A stretch of DNA of 64,000 nt from Humidesulfovibrio mexicanus (lineage in GTDB: Bacteria; Desulfobacterota; Desulfovibrionia; Desulfovibrionales; Desulfovibrionaceae). The DNA lies in NCBI RefSeq assembly GCF_900188225.1, contig NZ_FZOC01000001.1, forward strand, positions 310,596-374,595, in the 5' to 3' direction. This document shows, piece by piece, positions 36,441 to 45,216 of the stretch. The notes below the pieces were generated by a model, which worked only from the letters and a program-made list of their open reading frames with translations, made no database searches and was not told the DNA's origin. The number at the start of each line of letters is the position of its first letter. The first letter of the stretch is position 1. Both the position numbers and the translations under genes were made by a program.

Positions 36441-37025
36441 ATGCGCAAGCCCAAGCCCTACGACTACTCCGACCCCAGGCCACCCAGCCGCTCGCAAATG
36501 AAGCGCGACAGCTCCGCATTGCAGGTTCTGGGGGGCAAGCTGGCCGATCTCCCGGATTCGGCCCTCAAACGGCTCGCGCTGCCGCAGCGCCTTGATGAAG
36601 CCATCCGCGAATACAAGAAGCTCACGCGGCACGAAGCCAGACGCCGCCAACTCCAGTTCATCGGCGCGCTGATGCGCGAGACCGACACCGAGCCCCTTGC
36701 CCGGGCCGTGGAAGACATGGAGGCGGGCAACCGCACCCAGGCCCGCGAATTCCATGAGATCGAAGCCTGGCGCGCAGCCCTGCTCCTGGGCGACGAATCC
36801 GGCCTTGAAGAGATGCTCGCCCCTGTTCCGGAACAGGACCGGGCCGAACTGCGCAGCCGCATCCGCACCCTCGCCCGCAACGCCCGAACCGAGGCGGAGA
36901 AGGCAAAGCCCCCACGCGCCGCCAAAACGCTGTTCCGCCTGCTGCGCGAATTGCGCTCCGGAGTGCGGCCCCTGGGCGACGATACGGAGGCGGAAGAGGG
37001 CGGGACACCGGAAGCCGCACCATAG
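36441..37025 (+). CDS. darP: DarP/YjgA-family ribosome biogenesis factor
   Basis: A 194-aa basic, highly charged helical protein. The family pattern is SRSQMKRDSSALQVLG, LADLPDSALKRLALP, ALLLGDESGLEEML and AKTLFRLLRELRSG. DarP (YjgA, DUF615) associates with late 50S assembly intermediates. AAGGAG lies 6 bp before the ATG. The C-terminal 15 residues are an acidic tail. Confidence 0.85.
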   Translation: MRKPKPYDYSDPRPPSRSQMKRDSSALQVLGGKLADLPDSALKRLALPQRLDEAIREYKKLTRHEARRRQLQFIGALMRETDTEPLARAVEDMEAGNRTQAREFHEIEAWRAALLLGDESGLEEMLAPVPEQDRAELRSRIRTLARNARTEAEKAKPPRAAKTLFRLLRELRSGVRPLGDDTEAEEGGTPEAAP

Positions 37026-37126
37026 GAAGCCAGGCCTTCCCCGGAGCAGCGCCCTTGACGGCGGCCTTTGGCGACTTATTCTGCACCGCAGCGCCGCCGC
37101 ACCCATAGCACAGAAAGGAGCCCCCA

Positions 37127-37390
37127 GTGATCCACGAGTACGCAGGCATCGTCACCGAACTAGAAGACCGCGTGTGCCCCCACTGCCACAAACCCATGGA
37201 GGCATGGCTGGCGCCGCCGGACAGCGGCTGGGGAGTCATCGTCGTCTGCTTCAACAACGAATGCCCCCACTATGTCGGTTCGGACAAGGACATCGCAAAC
37301 AAGCGCGACGAGTCCCGCATGGGCTGCCGCTACGCCGAAAACCCGGAGAACAACTACGCGCCGTTCAACCTCGTCGCGGTCTGTTTCTAA
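37127..37390 (+). CDS. Small zinc-finger protein
   Basis: An 87-aa protein with CPHCHK (Cys17, Cys20) and CFNNECPHY (Cys41, Cys46), which can form one zinc ribbon, resembling the Ogr/Delta-type and other small ribbon families. The start is a GTG at 37127 with AAGGAG; there is a strong terminator 27 bp after the stop, so it is a single-gene unit. The function is unknown. Confidence 0.75.
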   Translation: MIHEYAGIVTELEDRVCPHCHKPMEAWLAPPDSGWGVIVVCFNNECPHYVGSDKDIANKRDESRMGCRYAENPENNYAPFNLVAVCF

Positions 37391-37416
37391 TCGCCCGCAC
37401 GCGCTGGCCACATGGA

Positions 37417-37447
37417 CGCCCCGGACCTTTCCGGGGCGTTTTTTTTT
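37417..37447 (+). terminator. Rho-independent terminator after the zinc-finger gene
   Basis: CGCCCCGG (37417-37424) pairs with CCGGGGCG (37431-37438) and is followed by nine T. Confidence 0.92.
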
Positions 37448-37531
37448 CGCTCGCGTCGCATTGTTCTTGCGAGACCCGCGCACTCTACGTATTTACATCC
37501 TGCAAACTAATCGAACCGTCCGGAGCGCGCT

Positions 37532-38470
37532 GTGGACCAAGACGACTACAAATGCATCCTCGACAACCTGTTCGACGGCGTCTACTTCGTGAACGCCAAG
37601 CGGGTCATCACCTACTGGAACCACGGCGCGGAACGCATCTCCGGCTTCAGCGCACAGGATGTCGTCGGCAAAGGATGCGCTGACGGCATCCTCCGGCACA
37701 TCACCGGCAGCGGCGAGGAACTGTGCACGCGTCTCTGCCCGCTGGCCAAGACCCTTGTGGACGGCGAACCGCGCGAGGACGAAGTGTTCCTGCACCACAA
37801 AAACGGGCACAGGGTTCCGGTATCGGTGCGCATCGCCCCGCTGCGAGACAAGGACGGCGCGATCATCGGCGCTGTGGAGGTTTTCTCCGACGCGACGCCA
37901 CAGCAACGCCTGCGGGAAGAGGTGAACGAATTGCGCAGCCTGGCCATGACCGACCAGCTCACCGGCCTGGGCAACCGCGCCGCCGCCGGGCGACAGTTCA
38001 AGCGTCGCATGAGCGAATGCAAACGCTTTGGCGTGCCGTTCGGATTGCTCTTCGCCGACATCGACCACTTCAAGAAAGTCAACGACACCTACGGGCACGA
38101 CACGGGCGATTGCGTGCTGGCGCAAATCGCCAAGACCCTCAAAAGCTCCCTGCGCGGGGTGGACGCCCTGTGCCGATGGGGGGGCGAGGAATTTGTCGCC
38201 CTGGTGCCCAAGGTCGACGAAAAGGCCTTCCACTCCATCGCCGAGCGTATGCGCCGCTTTGTGGAAGCCACATCCATTCCTTCTGGCTGCGGGCACCCTC
38301 CCCTCCGCTTCACCATCTCCGTCGGCGGCGCGCTGGCGCGGCCGGACGACACCTTGACCAGCCTCGCGGCCCGTGCGGACACCATGATGTATGAGGCCAA
38401 ACGCTCCGGCCGAAACTGCATCAGGCTGGATTGCAACTGCGAAGCAGCGGGCGAAGATTCTGCGGATTGA
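37532..38470 (+). CDS. PAS-GGDEF diguanylate cyclase
   Basis: A 312-aa signalling enzyme making c-di-GMP. The PAS domain (about 5-125) has LFDGVYFVNAKRVITYWN. The GGDEF domain (about 140-305) has TDQLTGLGNR, DIDHFKKVNDTYGHD, the active-site WGGEEF (near 215) and the inhibitory I-site RGVD five residues before it. LCTRLCP in the PAS domain holds two Cys, so redox or metal sensing is possible. It has no membrane segment. The GTG start at 37532 follows CGGAG. It is the last chromosomal gene before the island. Confidence 0.9.
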   Translation: MDQDDYKCILDNLFDGVYFVNAKRVITYWNHGAERISGFSAQDVVGKGCADGILRHITGSGEELCTRLCPLAKTLVDGEPREDEVFLHHKNGHRVPVSVRIAPLRDKDGAIIGAVEVFSDATPQQRLREEVNELRSLAMTDQLTGLGNRAAAGRQFKRRMSECKRFGVPFGLLFADIDHFKKVNDTYGHDTGDCVLAQIAKTLKSSLRGVDALCRWGGEEFVALVPKVDEKAFHSIAERMRRFVEATSIPSGCGHPPLRFTISVGGALARPDDTLTSLAARADTMMYEAKRSGRNCIRLDCNCEAAGEDSAD

Positions 38471-38703
38471 CGAGGGGAGAGTCCGGGGCACAGGTTCCGC
38501 CCCCAGGCCATGACGGCGGGTGCGTTGCGCCAGATGCGCGAACCCGTCCCTGCGGTGAGGCTCACGGCTCTGCCCGATGTGGGGTTCTGCGCGCAGCGCC
38601 GTGAGGGGGCGGAGAGACCCTAGGCGAGCCCATGTCCCCTCGTGTTCGTTAAAGGGTACAGGTCCGGGGTACGGATTTGACTTTTAAGGCCTGTTTCAGA
38701 CGC
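38471..38703. other. Intergenic region left of the island with one long-armed inverted repeat
   Basis: No gene is supported. CTCACGGC (38561-38568) and GCCGTGAG (38598-38605) form an inverted repeat with a 29-nt loop. A short stretch looks like the RNase P consensus near 38478, but the rest does not fit that RNA. Confidence 0.5.
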
Positions 38704-38736
38704 AAAAAAGGGGTTACGGCGAAACCGTAACCCCTT
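38704..38736 (-). terminator. Native tRNA-Ser terminator, now cut off from its gene
   Basis: A 12-bp perfect stem AAGGGGTTACGG (38708-38719)/CCGTAACCCCTT (38725-38736) with loop CGAAA. On the minus strand a run of six T follows. It lies 5 bp outside the left att repeat, where the terminator of the uninterrupted tRNA-Ser would have been. Confidence 0.75.
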
Positions 38737-38741
38737 GAAAA

Positions 38742-38760
38742 TGGCGGAGAGGGAGGGATT
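38742..38760. repeat. attL: 19-bp direct repeat of the tRNA-Ser 3' end
   Basis: TGGCGGAGAGGGAGGGATT matches exactly the last 19 nt of tRNA-Ser (62039-62057), including CCA. After it the sequences differ (CTCGTC here, TGAACC in the tRNA). It marks the left boundary of the integrated island. Confidence 0.9.
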
Positions 38761-38846
38761 CTCGTCGGGTGACAGGCGAATCCTTTTATTTCAGCCAGTT
38801 GCACTCACTGTTCCTGCACCAAATGTAACGCCCCACTGGAACAGTT

Positions 38847-39665
38847 TCAAGTCTTTTCCTCATCCTTCCGCCTGCGCCTGACCACCCAGCCTTTCGGATA
38901 GGGTCGAACCGCCGAGGTCCCAGGCACGCCCTGCTCACGCACGTAAGCCTGGACCTCCGCGAGGTGATGGTCCACCAGCAGCTCCACCGCCGACTCCAGG
39001 GCCTCGCCCAGGTGGCGGAGGACACGGCCACGGCTGCGGGGATACACGTGCAGTTCCTGGACCTGGGCCTGCTTCTGGCTCGGCCAGACAGGCGAAGGCA
39101 CTTCTCGCACCCAGCGGCGATGTGACCCGGAGGCCATGCGGTGAACCACCTTGGCCGCCTGGACGCGCTTGAACTCGACGCTGTGAACGGGCTGAGGATC
39201 ATCCAGAAGGATCAGCTCCACAGCCAACCACGCTGCGACCACCAGCCGGGGGTCGATGCCATGCTGCCTGAGCCTCGCCAGAGCCGCCTTGGCCCGCTCC
39301 TGGGGCGGCATACCTCGGAGCCGGAAGGCCTCGATGTACGGCCCGGCCTGCTGGTAGAGGCTCCGCACCCGCTGGACGGCGTTCTGCACCCAGCGGCTGT
39401 CCTCATGGGCCACAATCCACGCCAGGGCGGCCCTGCGGTACGGATTCAGCTCCCTGGCCGTGTACGACCCCTTGAGCGGGCTGCCGTGCCGCTGGTGGTG
39501 GTCGGCATGGGCGCGGCAGTACCGTTCGTCCAGGCCGTCCGAGGTTCCGGCCCTGGCAGGCCTGCCGCAGTGGATCACCCGGCAGTAGGCGTACATGTGA
39601 TTCGGGACGCTGGCGCGGTCCTTCACGTCCTGCTTGCGCTTCTGGCGCTGGCTCCAGTCGGTCAT
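38847..39665 (-). CDS. Hypothetical protein with N-terminal C3H-type zinc site
   Basis: A 272-aa basic protein. An N-terminal cluster CRVIHCG and RYCRAHADHH (about 28-57) could bind zinc. The rest is Arg-rich and helical, with tail PKGWVVRRRRKDEE. I do not recognise the family. It lies 61 bp after the PolA-like gene on the same strand, so the two may act together, for example in replication of the excised island; that is an inference. Confidence 0.6.
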   Translation of the reverse strand: MTDWSQRQKRKQDVKDRASVPNHMYAYCRVIHCGRPARAGTSDGLDERYCRAHADHHQRHGSPLKGSYTARELNPYRRAALAWIVAHEDSRWVQNAVQRVRSLYQQAGPYIEAFRLRGMPPQERAKAALARLRQHGIDPRLVVAAWLAVELILLDDPQPVHSVEFKRVQAAKVVHRMASGSHRRWVREVPSPVWPSQKQAQVQELHVYPRSRGRVLRHLGEALESAVELLVDHHLAEVQAYVREQGVPGTSAVRPYPKGWVVRRRRKDEEKT

Positions 39666-39726
39666 GGCTTACGGGTCCCACAAATGGAGAGTGGGTGGAT
39701 TCCCCTGTAGGTATGCTTGTTAATGT

Positions 39727-41040
39727 TCATCCTACCACCTCATCCACAAGACCCTGTACTCCCACCACCTTGAGGAAGCAGGAGAGCATGATCTCCTTGA
39801 CCTTGTCCTTGTTTGACTTGGCCACCAGCACGGAGTCATGGATGGGCAGGGCATGGATTTCCAGCTCACGGAGGGTGAGCAGGACCTCCACCATCACCTG
39901 GCTCTCGATGAACTGGGCCTCGTGACCCATCCCTTTGAAGAAGCTGTCCTTGATGGCCGGGTGTGCGTCCTCGATGGCCTGCATCACCTGCTCCACCCGG
40001 TGCTGTTCCTCAAACTCCTTGCGGACGCCCTTGGGCATCCTGGTCAGGCGCTTGGTGGCGAAGATCATGGAGTTCATGACCTTCTTCACCCCTGGACGGA
40101 ATCGCTGGTAGCCGGGGATGTCGTAGGCGTCGCAGTCGAGCGGCTGCGCCCCACAGAGACCGTAGAGGATGCGCGGGTTCATCTGGCCGTAGTCCAGCTC
40201 CACCACCTCCTCCCGGTTGATGGACAGGCCCTTCAGCCGGGTCTCCTTCTTCAGGTGCTGCCAGAAGCCCCCGTACAGCCTGCCCCCGCTGTCGAACCGT
40301 CCTTGGGTGAACACCCGCCGCAGACGCCGGTCCAAGGTGTCCACGGGCCTGCCATCGGGCCAGTAGCACTCGTCGAACTCGATCTCCGCCGCCTCCAGCC
40401 AGGCGTTGATGGCCCGGAGCTGCTCCCGGTAGGCGATGGTCTCCGGGGTGTCCTCGTACTCCTCCAGGCCGCCATCATCCCAGCCCCCCTGCTTGATCCG
40501 CTTGAGCTGGATCACCTCCTGGGTGTGGTCGAGGCCGAAGTCCTCTGGCTGGAGATCATGCTCCACCACACGCCGAATCAGACGCGGCCCTGCCCAGATC
40601 GTGGTCTCCTTGGCCCGCCCGAAGATGCCCTTGTGGCCCAAAACCATCACTACAAAGGCCATCTCAGGTGCCTTCAGGCAGTCCAGGATGGTCGGAAGGG
40701 ACTTGGTGAAGACGAGAGGGCTGTATCGGCTCCTGCTCCCCAAGTACCTGTTGGACCGCGTGATGCGAACTCCCTCACCATGTCCCATTACATGATGGTA
40801 GACGAGATTCGAGACGATGGCCGAAACAGCGGCCTCAAATCTCTCCTGGTCAGCCCGTCTGCGACGACGCTGTCGGAGATGATGATACTCCTCGTAGGCC
40901 TGGAGTTGTTGGATGACATCCAGAGTGACCGCCTTGGCCTTGTTCGTCTTGGGTATGCGCCACGGGTTAAAGAGACGGTCACGAAGTTGCTCTTCAAACT
41001 CCGTTTCCTCAGTGCAGTTCTCGAGCGGGTCCACGAACAT
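39727..41040 (-). CDS. Divergent family-A DNA polymerase-like palm protein
   Basis: A protein of about 437 aa whose C-terminal half keeps the family-A polymerase motifs. GRLYGGFWQHL leads to motif A VVELDYGQMNPRILYG (catalytic Asp near 283), a motif-B-like VKKVMNSMIFATKR and motif C LPIHDSVLV (His-Asp near 401-402). There is no 3'-5' exonuclease domain, and the N-terminal 200 residues match nothing I know. Similar orphan proteins with a DYSGLH-type motif A occur on proteobacterial elements (from memory). The start at 41040 follows AAGGAGAGG closely; a GTG at 41055 is the alternative. It is divergent from the HTH gene. Confidence 0.65.
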   Translation of the reverse strand: MFVDPLENCTEETEFEEQLRDRLFNPWRIPKTNKAKAVTLDVIQQLQAYEEYHHLRQRRRRRADQERFEAAVSAIVSNLVYHHVMGHGEGVRITRSNRYLGSRSRYSPLVFTKSLPTILDCLKAPEMAFVVMVLGHKGIFGRAKETTIWAGPRLIRRVVEHDLQPEDFGLDHTQEVIQLKRIKQGGWDDGGLEEYEDTPETIAYREQLRAINAWLEAAEIEFDECYWPDGRPVDTLDRRLRRVFTQGRFDSGGRLYGGFWQHLKKETRLKGLSINREEVVELDYGQMNPRILYGLCGAQPLDCDAYDIPGYQRFRPGVKKVMNSMIFATKRLTRMPKGVRKEFEEQHRVEQVMQAIEDAHPAIKDSFFKGMGHEAQFIESQVMVEVLLTLRELEIHALPIHDSVLVAKSNKDKVKEIMLSCFLKVVGVQGLVDEVVG

Positions 41041-41267
41041 CCTCTCCTTGCACACAAAATGACCACCCCGCCATTAGCCACCGAGGAGTCCGATAAACGA
41101 ATGAAGGCGGACTTGTCTAGAAACGGGTGCTAAACAAAATTAACCCTAACCATAGCAGACAGTTGAAGCTGAAAAGCACCTGAGATATACAGCCAACCCA
41201 GACCAGAACAATCTCCGAAGGCAGTAGGGTAACACTCTAACGACAAACACATTCTCAGGGCTTGGTC

Positions 41268-42254
41268 ATGACTTCGAAAAAGCTAGACATCGAAAGATTT
41301 TCAAAAGTTTACAATCTCATGAATTCAACGTGTTACGATGGAGAACGGGAAGCCGCCAGAGATAGAGCTGAGGCAATTGCCTGTGCAGCAGGCATGACCT
41401 TCGAAGAGGCCGTCGACGCGATCTCTCAGCTCGAAGCACCCACGCCAATGGCAACGGAATCATTTCGTAACCCCTTTGCAGGCTTTGCTGAATACATGGA
41501 GCAACGAGAACCAGGATATATGGCTCGGGCTGCTGAGGAGGCTCGGCAACGCGAAGAAGCACGCCTTAAAGAATGCGCCAAACTCATTGAGCAGTACGGC
41601 TCAGAAGAGGCCGTCATGGCCGCATGTGAAAGGGAAGTTTTACTAGAGAAGGCCTGCGCTCATTTGGCAGAAGTGGAAGAGGACGGCTACATATCCAATT
41701 TGGACGGATGGGGACCATTGTCGAAAGATGAAGACCTTCCGGTGTCAGTCCGTCAAGCGGTAGCCGACGCCTACATCTTGCCAAAAACAGTCGTCGAAGC
41801 TTGGGAAGAATGGCGTTACTGGAACCGACGTATGCTTGAACGAAGCACACTAGATCGATACATGGATTTTCATCCACTACCGGTGAATGCTCGTGTCGTA
41901 GTTTTAGAAGAACTGTTGTTTTCCCTGCCAGCAGCAACCGTAGGAGACGTTATAGCGCGAATCGACCGGTTCGAAGAACTTTGCAATCAGGGCTGGGATG
42001 TGAAGCAAGAGGATCAGGACAAATTTATTAAGCAACTCCGTAATGATGTAGACTTTCTATCCAACAGTGTCCAAGTTGGACGACAGACTCCATTTACCAA
42101 CGCCAAGAAGAGAGACGCCGTGCTGGAGTACCTCAAGTGTCCCGAGCGGTCACTGCTGTCAGACCGCGAGATTGCCCGTATCGTCGGGGTATCACCACAG
42201 ACCGTGAACAACTGGCGCAAGCGGCTCAACGTCCATTTTGGACACAACCGATAA
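41268..42254 (+). CDS. HTH-domain protein of the island
   Basis: A 328-aa acidic helical protein. A C-terminal helix-turn-helix (last 35 residues: LLSDREIARIVGVSPQTVNNWRKRL) is the only clear domain. The middle is Glu/Ala-rich and likely coiled. The ATG at 41268 follows AGGG; an in-frame TTG 6 bp upstream is weaker. Its codon use is more AT-rich than the chromosome. It could regulate island genes or act in replication initiation; neither is shown. Confidence 0.65.
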   Translation: MTSKKLDIERFSKVYNLMNSTCYDGEREAARDRAEAIACAAGMTFEEAVDAISQLEAPTPMATESFRNPFAGFAEYMEQREPGYMARAAEEARQREEARLKECAKLIEQYGSEEAVMAACEREVLLEKACAHLAEVEEDGYISNLDGWGPLSKDEDLPVSVRQAVADAYILPKTVVEAWEEWRYWNRRMLERSTLDRYMDFHPLPVNARVVVLEELLFSLPAATVGDVIARIDRFEELCNQGWDVKQEDQDKFIKQLRNDVDFLSNSVQVGRQTPFTNAKKRDAVLEYLKCPERSLLSDREIARIVGVSPQTVNNWRKRLNVHFGHNR

Positions 42255-42282
42255 AGCTACGACCTAGACGCAGGAGATTCGA

Positions 42283-42537
42283 ATGTACGAGATCGGATAC
42301 TGGGGCCGCCCTGGTCACCCGGATGGAGCACGGCACATAATCTTCACCGTGAATGGTGAGCGCGTGACTTACTGCGGAGCGCACAAGATGCTAGTCCCAG
42401 ACGTAGAGTTCACTCAGGCTGCCAGCGGGCTGGTCGAAGAAAAGGTGACCTGTGGTCACTGCAAGAGGATACTCAGCTCCCCTACGCTCCGATTGAAGCA
42501 CCTGGGCGAGGAGAAGTCGGACAGCGCCAAGGACTGA
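42283..42537 (+). CDS. Small hypothetical protein with Cys/His cluster
   Basis: An 84-aa protein with YCGAHKM (Cys31, His34) and CGHCKR (Cys57, Cys60), which could make one zinc site. CAGGAG precedes the ATG. Its stop overlaps the next start (TGATG), showing translational coupling. No family is recognised. Confidence 0.6.
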   Translation: MYEIGYWGRPGHPDGARHIIFTVNGERVTYCGAHKMLVPDVEFTQAASGLVEEKVTCGHCKRILSSPTLRLKHLGEEKSDSAKD

Positions 42538-42953
42538 TGGCTATGCTGACGCTGACTCCCAGAAAATGGTTTGGCTGGCAGATGCTCCCTGGCTATGGCA
42601 TGGCCCCCTATTTCTCGCCAATCAGGGTTGAGGAGATCACCGCCCTCAAGACGGGCCAGAGTATTCTCCGCCTCAGGTTCTTCAACGCGTTTTACGCCGC
42701 TGGTGTCCAGAACTTCGAGAAGACCCTGCGCGTACTCAGACGCCACCCCGAGTACATTGTCTGCGACATCATCCATGACGATGACGGACGAATGGCCATC
42801 ATCACGGCCTGTACTCCTGAGTTTCTGATCAAGCATGCCGATCCAGCATATGTAGAGCAAAACCGCACATTGTTACTTAATAGCGATCTACAAGCACTTC
42901 TGGACAGTGTGTATGGTTTTGACAACTCGCTCGGCGACAGAAAGGAAGGATAG
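42537..42953 (+). CDS. Hypothetical protein, translationally coupled
   Basis: A 138-aa soluble protein of unknown function that starts inside the stop codon of the preceding small gene. It has an IRVEEITALKTGQSILRL beta region and a DDDGRMAIITAC strand; the rest is mixed alpha/beta. It converges on the small gene at 42961-43311 with a gap of 7 bp. Confidence 0.6.
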   Translation: MAMLTLTPRKWFGWQMLPGYGMAPYFSPIRVEEITALKTGQSILRLRFFNAFYAAGVQNFEKTLRVLRRHPEYIVCDIIHDDDGRMAIITACTPEFLIKHADPAYVEQNRTLLLNSDLQALLDSVYGFDNSLGDRKEG

Positions 42954-42960
42954 CGAGAAG

Positions 42961-43311
42961 CTATTTAATCCCAAAAAGCAATTTGATAAGCCTGCCAACC
43001 TGATTAATCTCTCGTTTTTGGGGATCTAGATATCCAGGCCGACCATGGCTTGGCCCATAAGAAACGTAAGCCTCAATTTCGAGATCAGTCACACTAAACG
43101 ATTTATCGACATTGACGAAAACAGGTATGAAAACTGCCTCTCTATATTCAGACTGTAGCGTCACGCGATACGTGCCATCCTCTCTCACCCATTCGTTTCC
43201 ATACATGTCATCACCGTAAGCTTGAGAGTCTCCATCGCTTTCATGCCATGCGATGTTCTTGATGGATTCAGGCAGAGCCAAGCCAATAACCTTACTTTGC
43301 CATGTATTCAC
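42961..43311 (-). CDS. Hypothetical protein at the end of the defence operon
   Basis: A 116-aa protein of unknown function with a beta-rich middle (TYRVTLQSEYREAVFIPVFV). The start is taken as the GTG at 43311, which follows AAGGGGGG by 4 bp; the frame extends to 43374 without a better site. It lies 102 bp after the DUF262 gene on the same strand. It is AT-rich compared with the operon and may be separate. Confidence 0.5.
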   Translation of the reverse strand: MNTWQSKVIGLALPESIKNIAWHESDGDSQAYGDDMYGNEWVREDGTYRVTLQSEYREAVFIPVFVNVDKSFSVTDLEIEAYVSYGPSHGRPGYLDPQKREINQVGRLIKLLFGIK

Positions 43312-43413
43312 ACATCCCCCCTTGACTATACTCCATTCAACAAGCGAAACAGACTCAAAGAGGAAGAACCTCACCTTGGCAATGATGTTAAATCACCGCC
43401 CACCTGCTTCCCT

Positions 43414-45207
43414 CTACAACGTGTTGTAGTACGTCTTGATCTTCTGCGCCATCAGCTCTCGCCGCGCCTTGAGGAACTCCGCGTAATCCCCCTGCTCGAG
43501 ATCGAGCGATGCGCCGGGGATGCAGTTCTGGATCAGGTTATTCTCCAGCTCAACTCGGTCATTGATGCCTCCCAGCTTGAGCGGCCCGCCAGCGCACTGC
43601 TCCAGGGCCTCAGCGAAGTAGGCCTTGGGGGCCTTGTTGCCGATCCGGATGTTGATCTCCGACTGGGTGAACACGAAGTTGGCGATCTGATTGTAAGCTC
43701 CCTGCTTCATGCCAAACTTCTTGAGGTAGTCACGCGGGAAGATGTGGTGGATGTCGCCCTGGTGGGCGATGAGCTGCCCCACCGTGATGTCTCTCGAAAG
43801 GAATCCACGATCCTCAAGCTTCACCTGGGCGGCCCAGAACAGGTTCAGGTACGGACTGTTCGTGCTTGCTTTCTCCAGTTCCTGCACCAAGCCAAAGCTC
43901 CAGAACGAGTCAGACAGCACGGCCTGCTCCGTCTGGGCCAGAAACTCGCTGAAGTCCCCTTCCTTGGCACGTTTGATGTCCGAGTCGAACTGACTCTCGA
44001 AGGCTCCGGAATAGCGGGCGGTGAGCAGTGAGAGGACGAACCAGCGCCTTACAGTGCGTTCGATGACTGCCGGGTCATACTTGTCCCGGCGAAGTTTCAG
44101 GTACAATGCATAGGCAAAGTTCAACGCGTTCTGGGACCGGATGAGACCAGGGGCGATGAACCCGGCGGAGCGGATGATCATGAGGAAACGCTGGAAGTGC
44201 GTCTCCTTGATGAAGTCCATGATGCCCTCGCCCAGGCGTACGAACGACTCAGCGGCGATCTCGTCCTCATACTGGCGAGTCTCGAAGTTCCTGCCCGAGA
44301 GTAGGCTCACAAGGTCCGACAGTTTGCCACGCTCAAAGGCCGCGATGCAGGCCACGCGGAGCATGTCTGTATAGGACGGATCGTAGAGGTCATCGTTCTC
44401 GTCCTTGAGCCAGGCCATCTTCTTGAACCAATCCGTGGCGGCAAACTCCGGGTCGCGCTCGGCGATTTGCCCATAGAACTCTGGCGCCACAGCCATGTGG
44501 CAGAAGTAGTCGATGGCCTTGCGCAGCATCGGCCCGCCGTAGCTCTCGCTGGCGGCGATCTTGGACATGGCGAAGTCCGACTGGTTCAGCACCACGCCTT
44601 TGGAGTTGATGCGGATGAAGATGTCCGTAACCGTTTCGATGTCCAGGTCGTGCGCCAGCTCCACAAAGCCGATCAGGTTGTTCCGAATGGCCAGCAGGTC
44701 CGTGATGGACTGCATGACCTGCTCCTGGTCCACCGTTGGGTTCTGGGCGCAGTAGGCCTTAAACACTGTGAACGGGTTGGCCGCGTTCTTCATGGCCTCG
44801 GAGATGTCCGGAATCCACGTCACGTCCTTCTCGATGGCCGGGTTGAGAACCTCAAACTTTCGGCTCAGCGGGTTGAAGGCGATGCGGATGCGCGTGAGCT
44901 TGTATTCCTTGGTGAGGACCTGATAGCCCAGCACGGCGGCCATCAGGGCCGTCACGCGCTGCTGGCCGTCGATGAGGACCTTCTTGCCCTCGCTCAGGGA
45001 GCCGTCCCGCAGACGTACGCTGGGGTTACGCCACGCGATGAGGTAGCCCACCGGGTAGCCCTGGAACAGCGAGTCCAGCAGATCACGGACGTTGGTGGCA
45101 TCCCACACGAAAGGACGCTGAATCTCAGGGATGGCGATCTCCCCGGCCTTGACCCAGGACAGGATGGTTTCAACGGGATGACTGTTGACGGAATAGCATG
45201 GGGGCAT
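43414..45207 (-). CDS. DUF262/DUF1524 protein (GmrSD/BrxU-like)
   Basis: A 597-aa protein. The N-terminal DUF262 domain has EIQRPFVWD (28-36) and the nucleotide-site signature [12 protein letters not shown] (Asp80-Arg84). The C-terminal DUF1524 has the HNH-like [14 protein letters not shown] (near 487) and [13 protein letters not shown]. This layout matches the type IV restriction proteins GmrSD and BrxU, which cut phage DNA with modified cytosines and use NTP through DGQQR. It starts 9 bp after the C2HC-finger gene with AAGGA, so it belongs to the defence operon. Confidence 0.85.
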   Translation of the reverse strand: MPPCYSVNSHPVETILSWVKAGEIAIPEIQRPFVWDATNVRDLLDSLFQGYPVGYLIAWRNPSVRLRDGSLSEGKKVLIDGQQRVTALMAAVLGYQVLTKEYKLTRIRIAFNPLSRKFEVLNPAIEKDVTWIPDISEAMKNAANPFTVFKAYCAQNPTVDQEQVMQSITDLLAIRNNLIGFVELAHDLDIETVTDIFIRINSKGVVLNQSDFAMSKIAASESYGGPMLRKAIDYFCHMAVAPEFYGQIAERDPEFAATDWFKKMAWLKDENDDLYDPSYTDMLRVACIAAFERGKLSDLVSLLSGRNFETRQYEDEIAAESFVRLGEGIMDFIKETHFQRFLMIIRSAGFIAPGLIRSQNALNFAYALYLKLRRDKYDPAVIERTVRRWFVLSLLTARYSGAFESQFDSDIKRAKEGDFSEFLAQTEQAVLSDSFWSFGLVQELEKASTNSPYLNLFWAAQVKLEDRGFLSRDITVGQLIAHQGDIHHIFPRDYLKKFGMKQGAYNQIANFVFTQSEINIRIGNKAPKAYFAEALEQCAGGPLKLGGINDRVELENNLIQNCIPGASLDLEQGDYAEFLKARRELMAQKIKTYYNTL

Positions 45208-45216
45208 TAGCGGTCC

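Noticed and set aside
36146-36595. A 149-aa frame between MarR and DarP
   Set aside because: It overlaps the start of darP in another frame, lacks a ribosome site and has no protein-like features.
38471-38620. Possible RNase P or other structured RNA after the diguanylate cyclase gene
   Set aside because: Only a short GAGAGTCCGGGG-like stretch fits; the conserved core and length of RNase P are missing, and no tmRNA or SRP consensus is seen.
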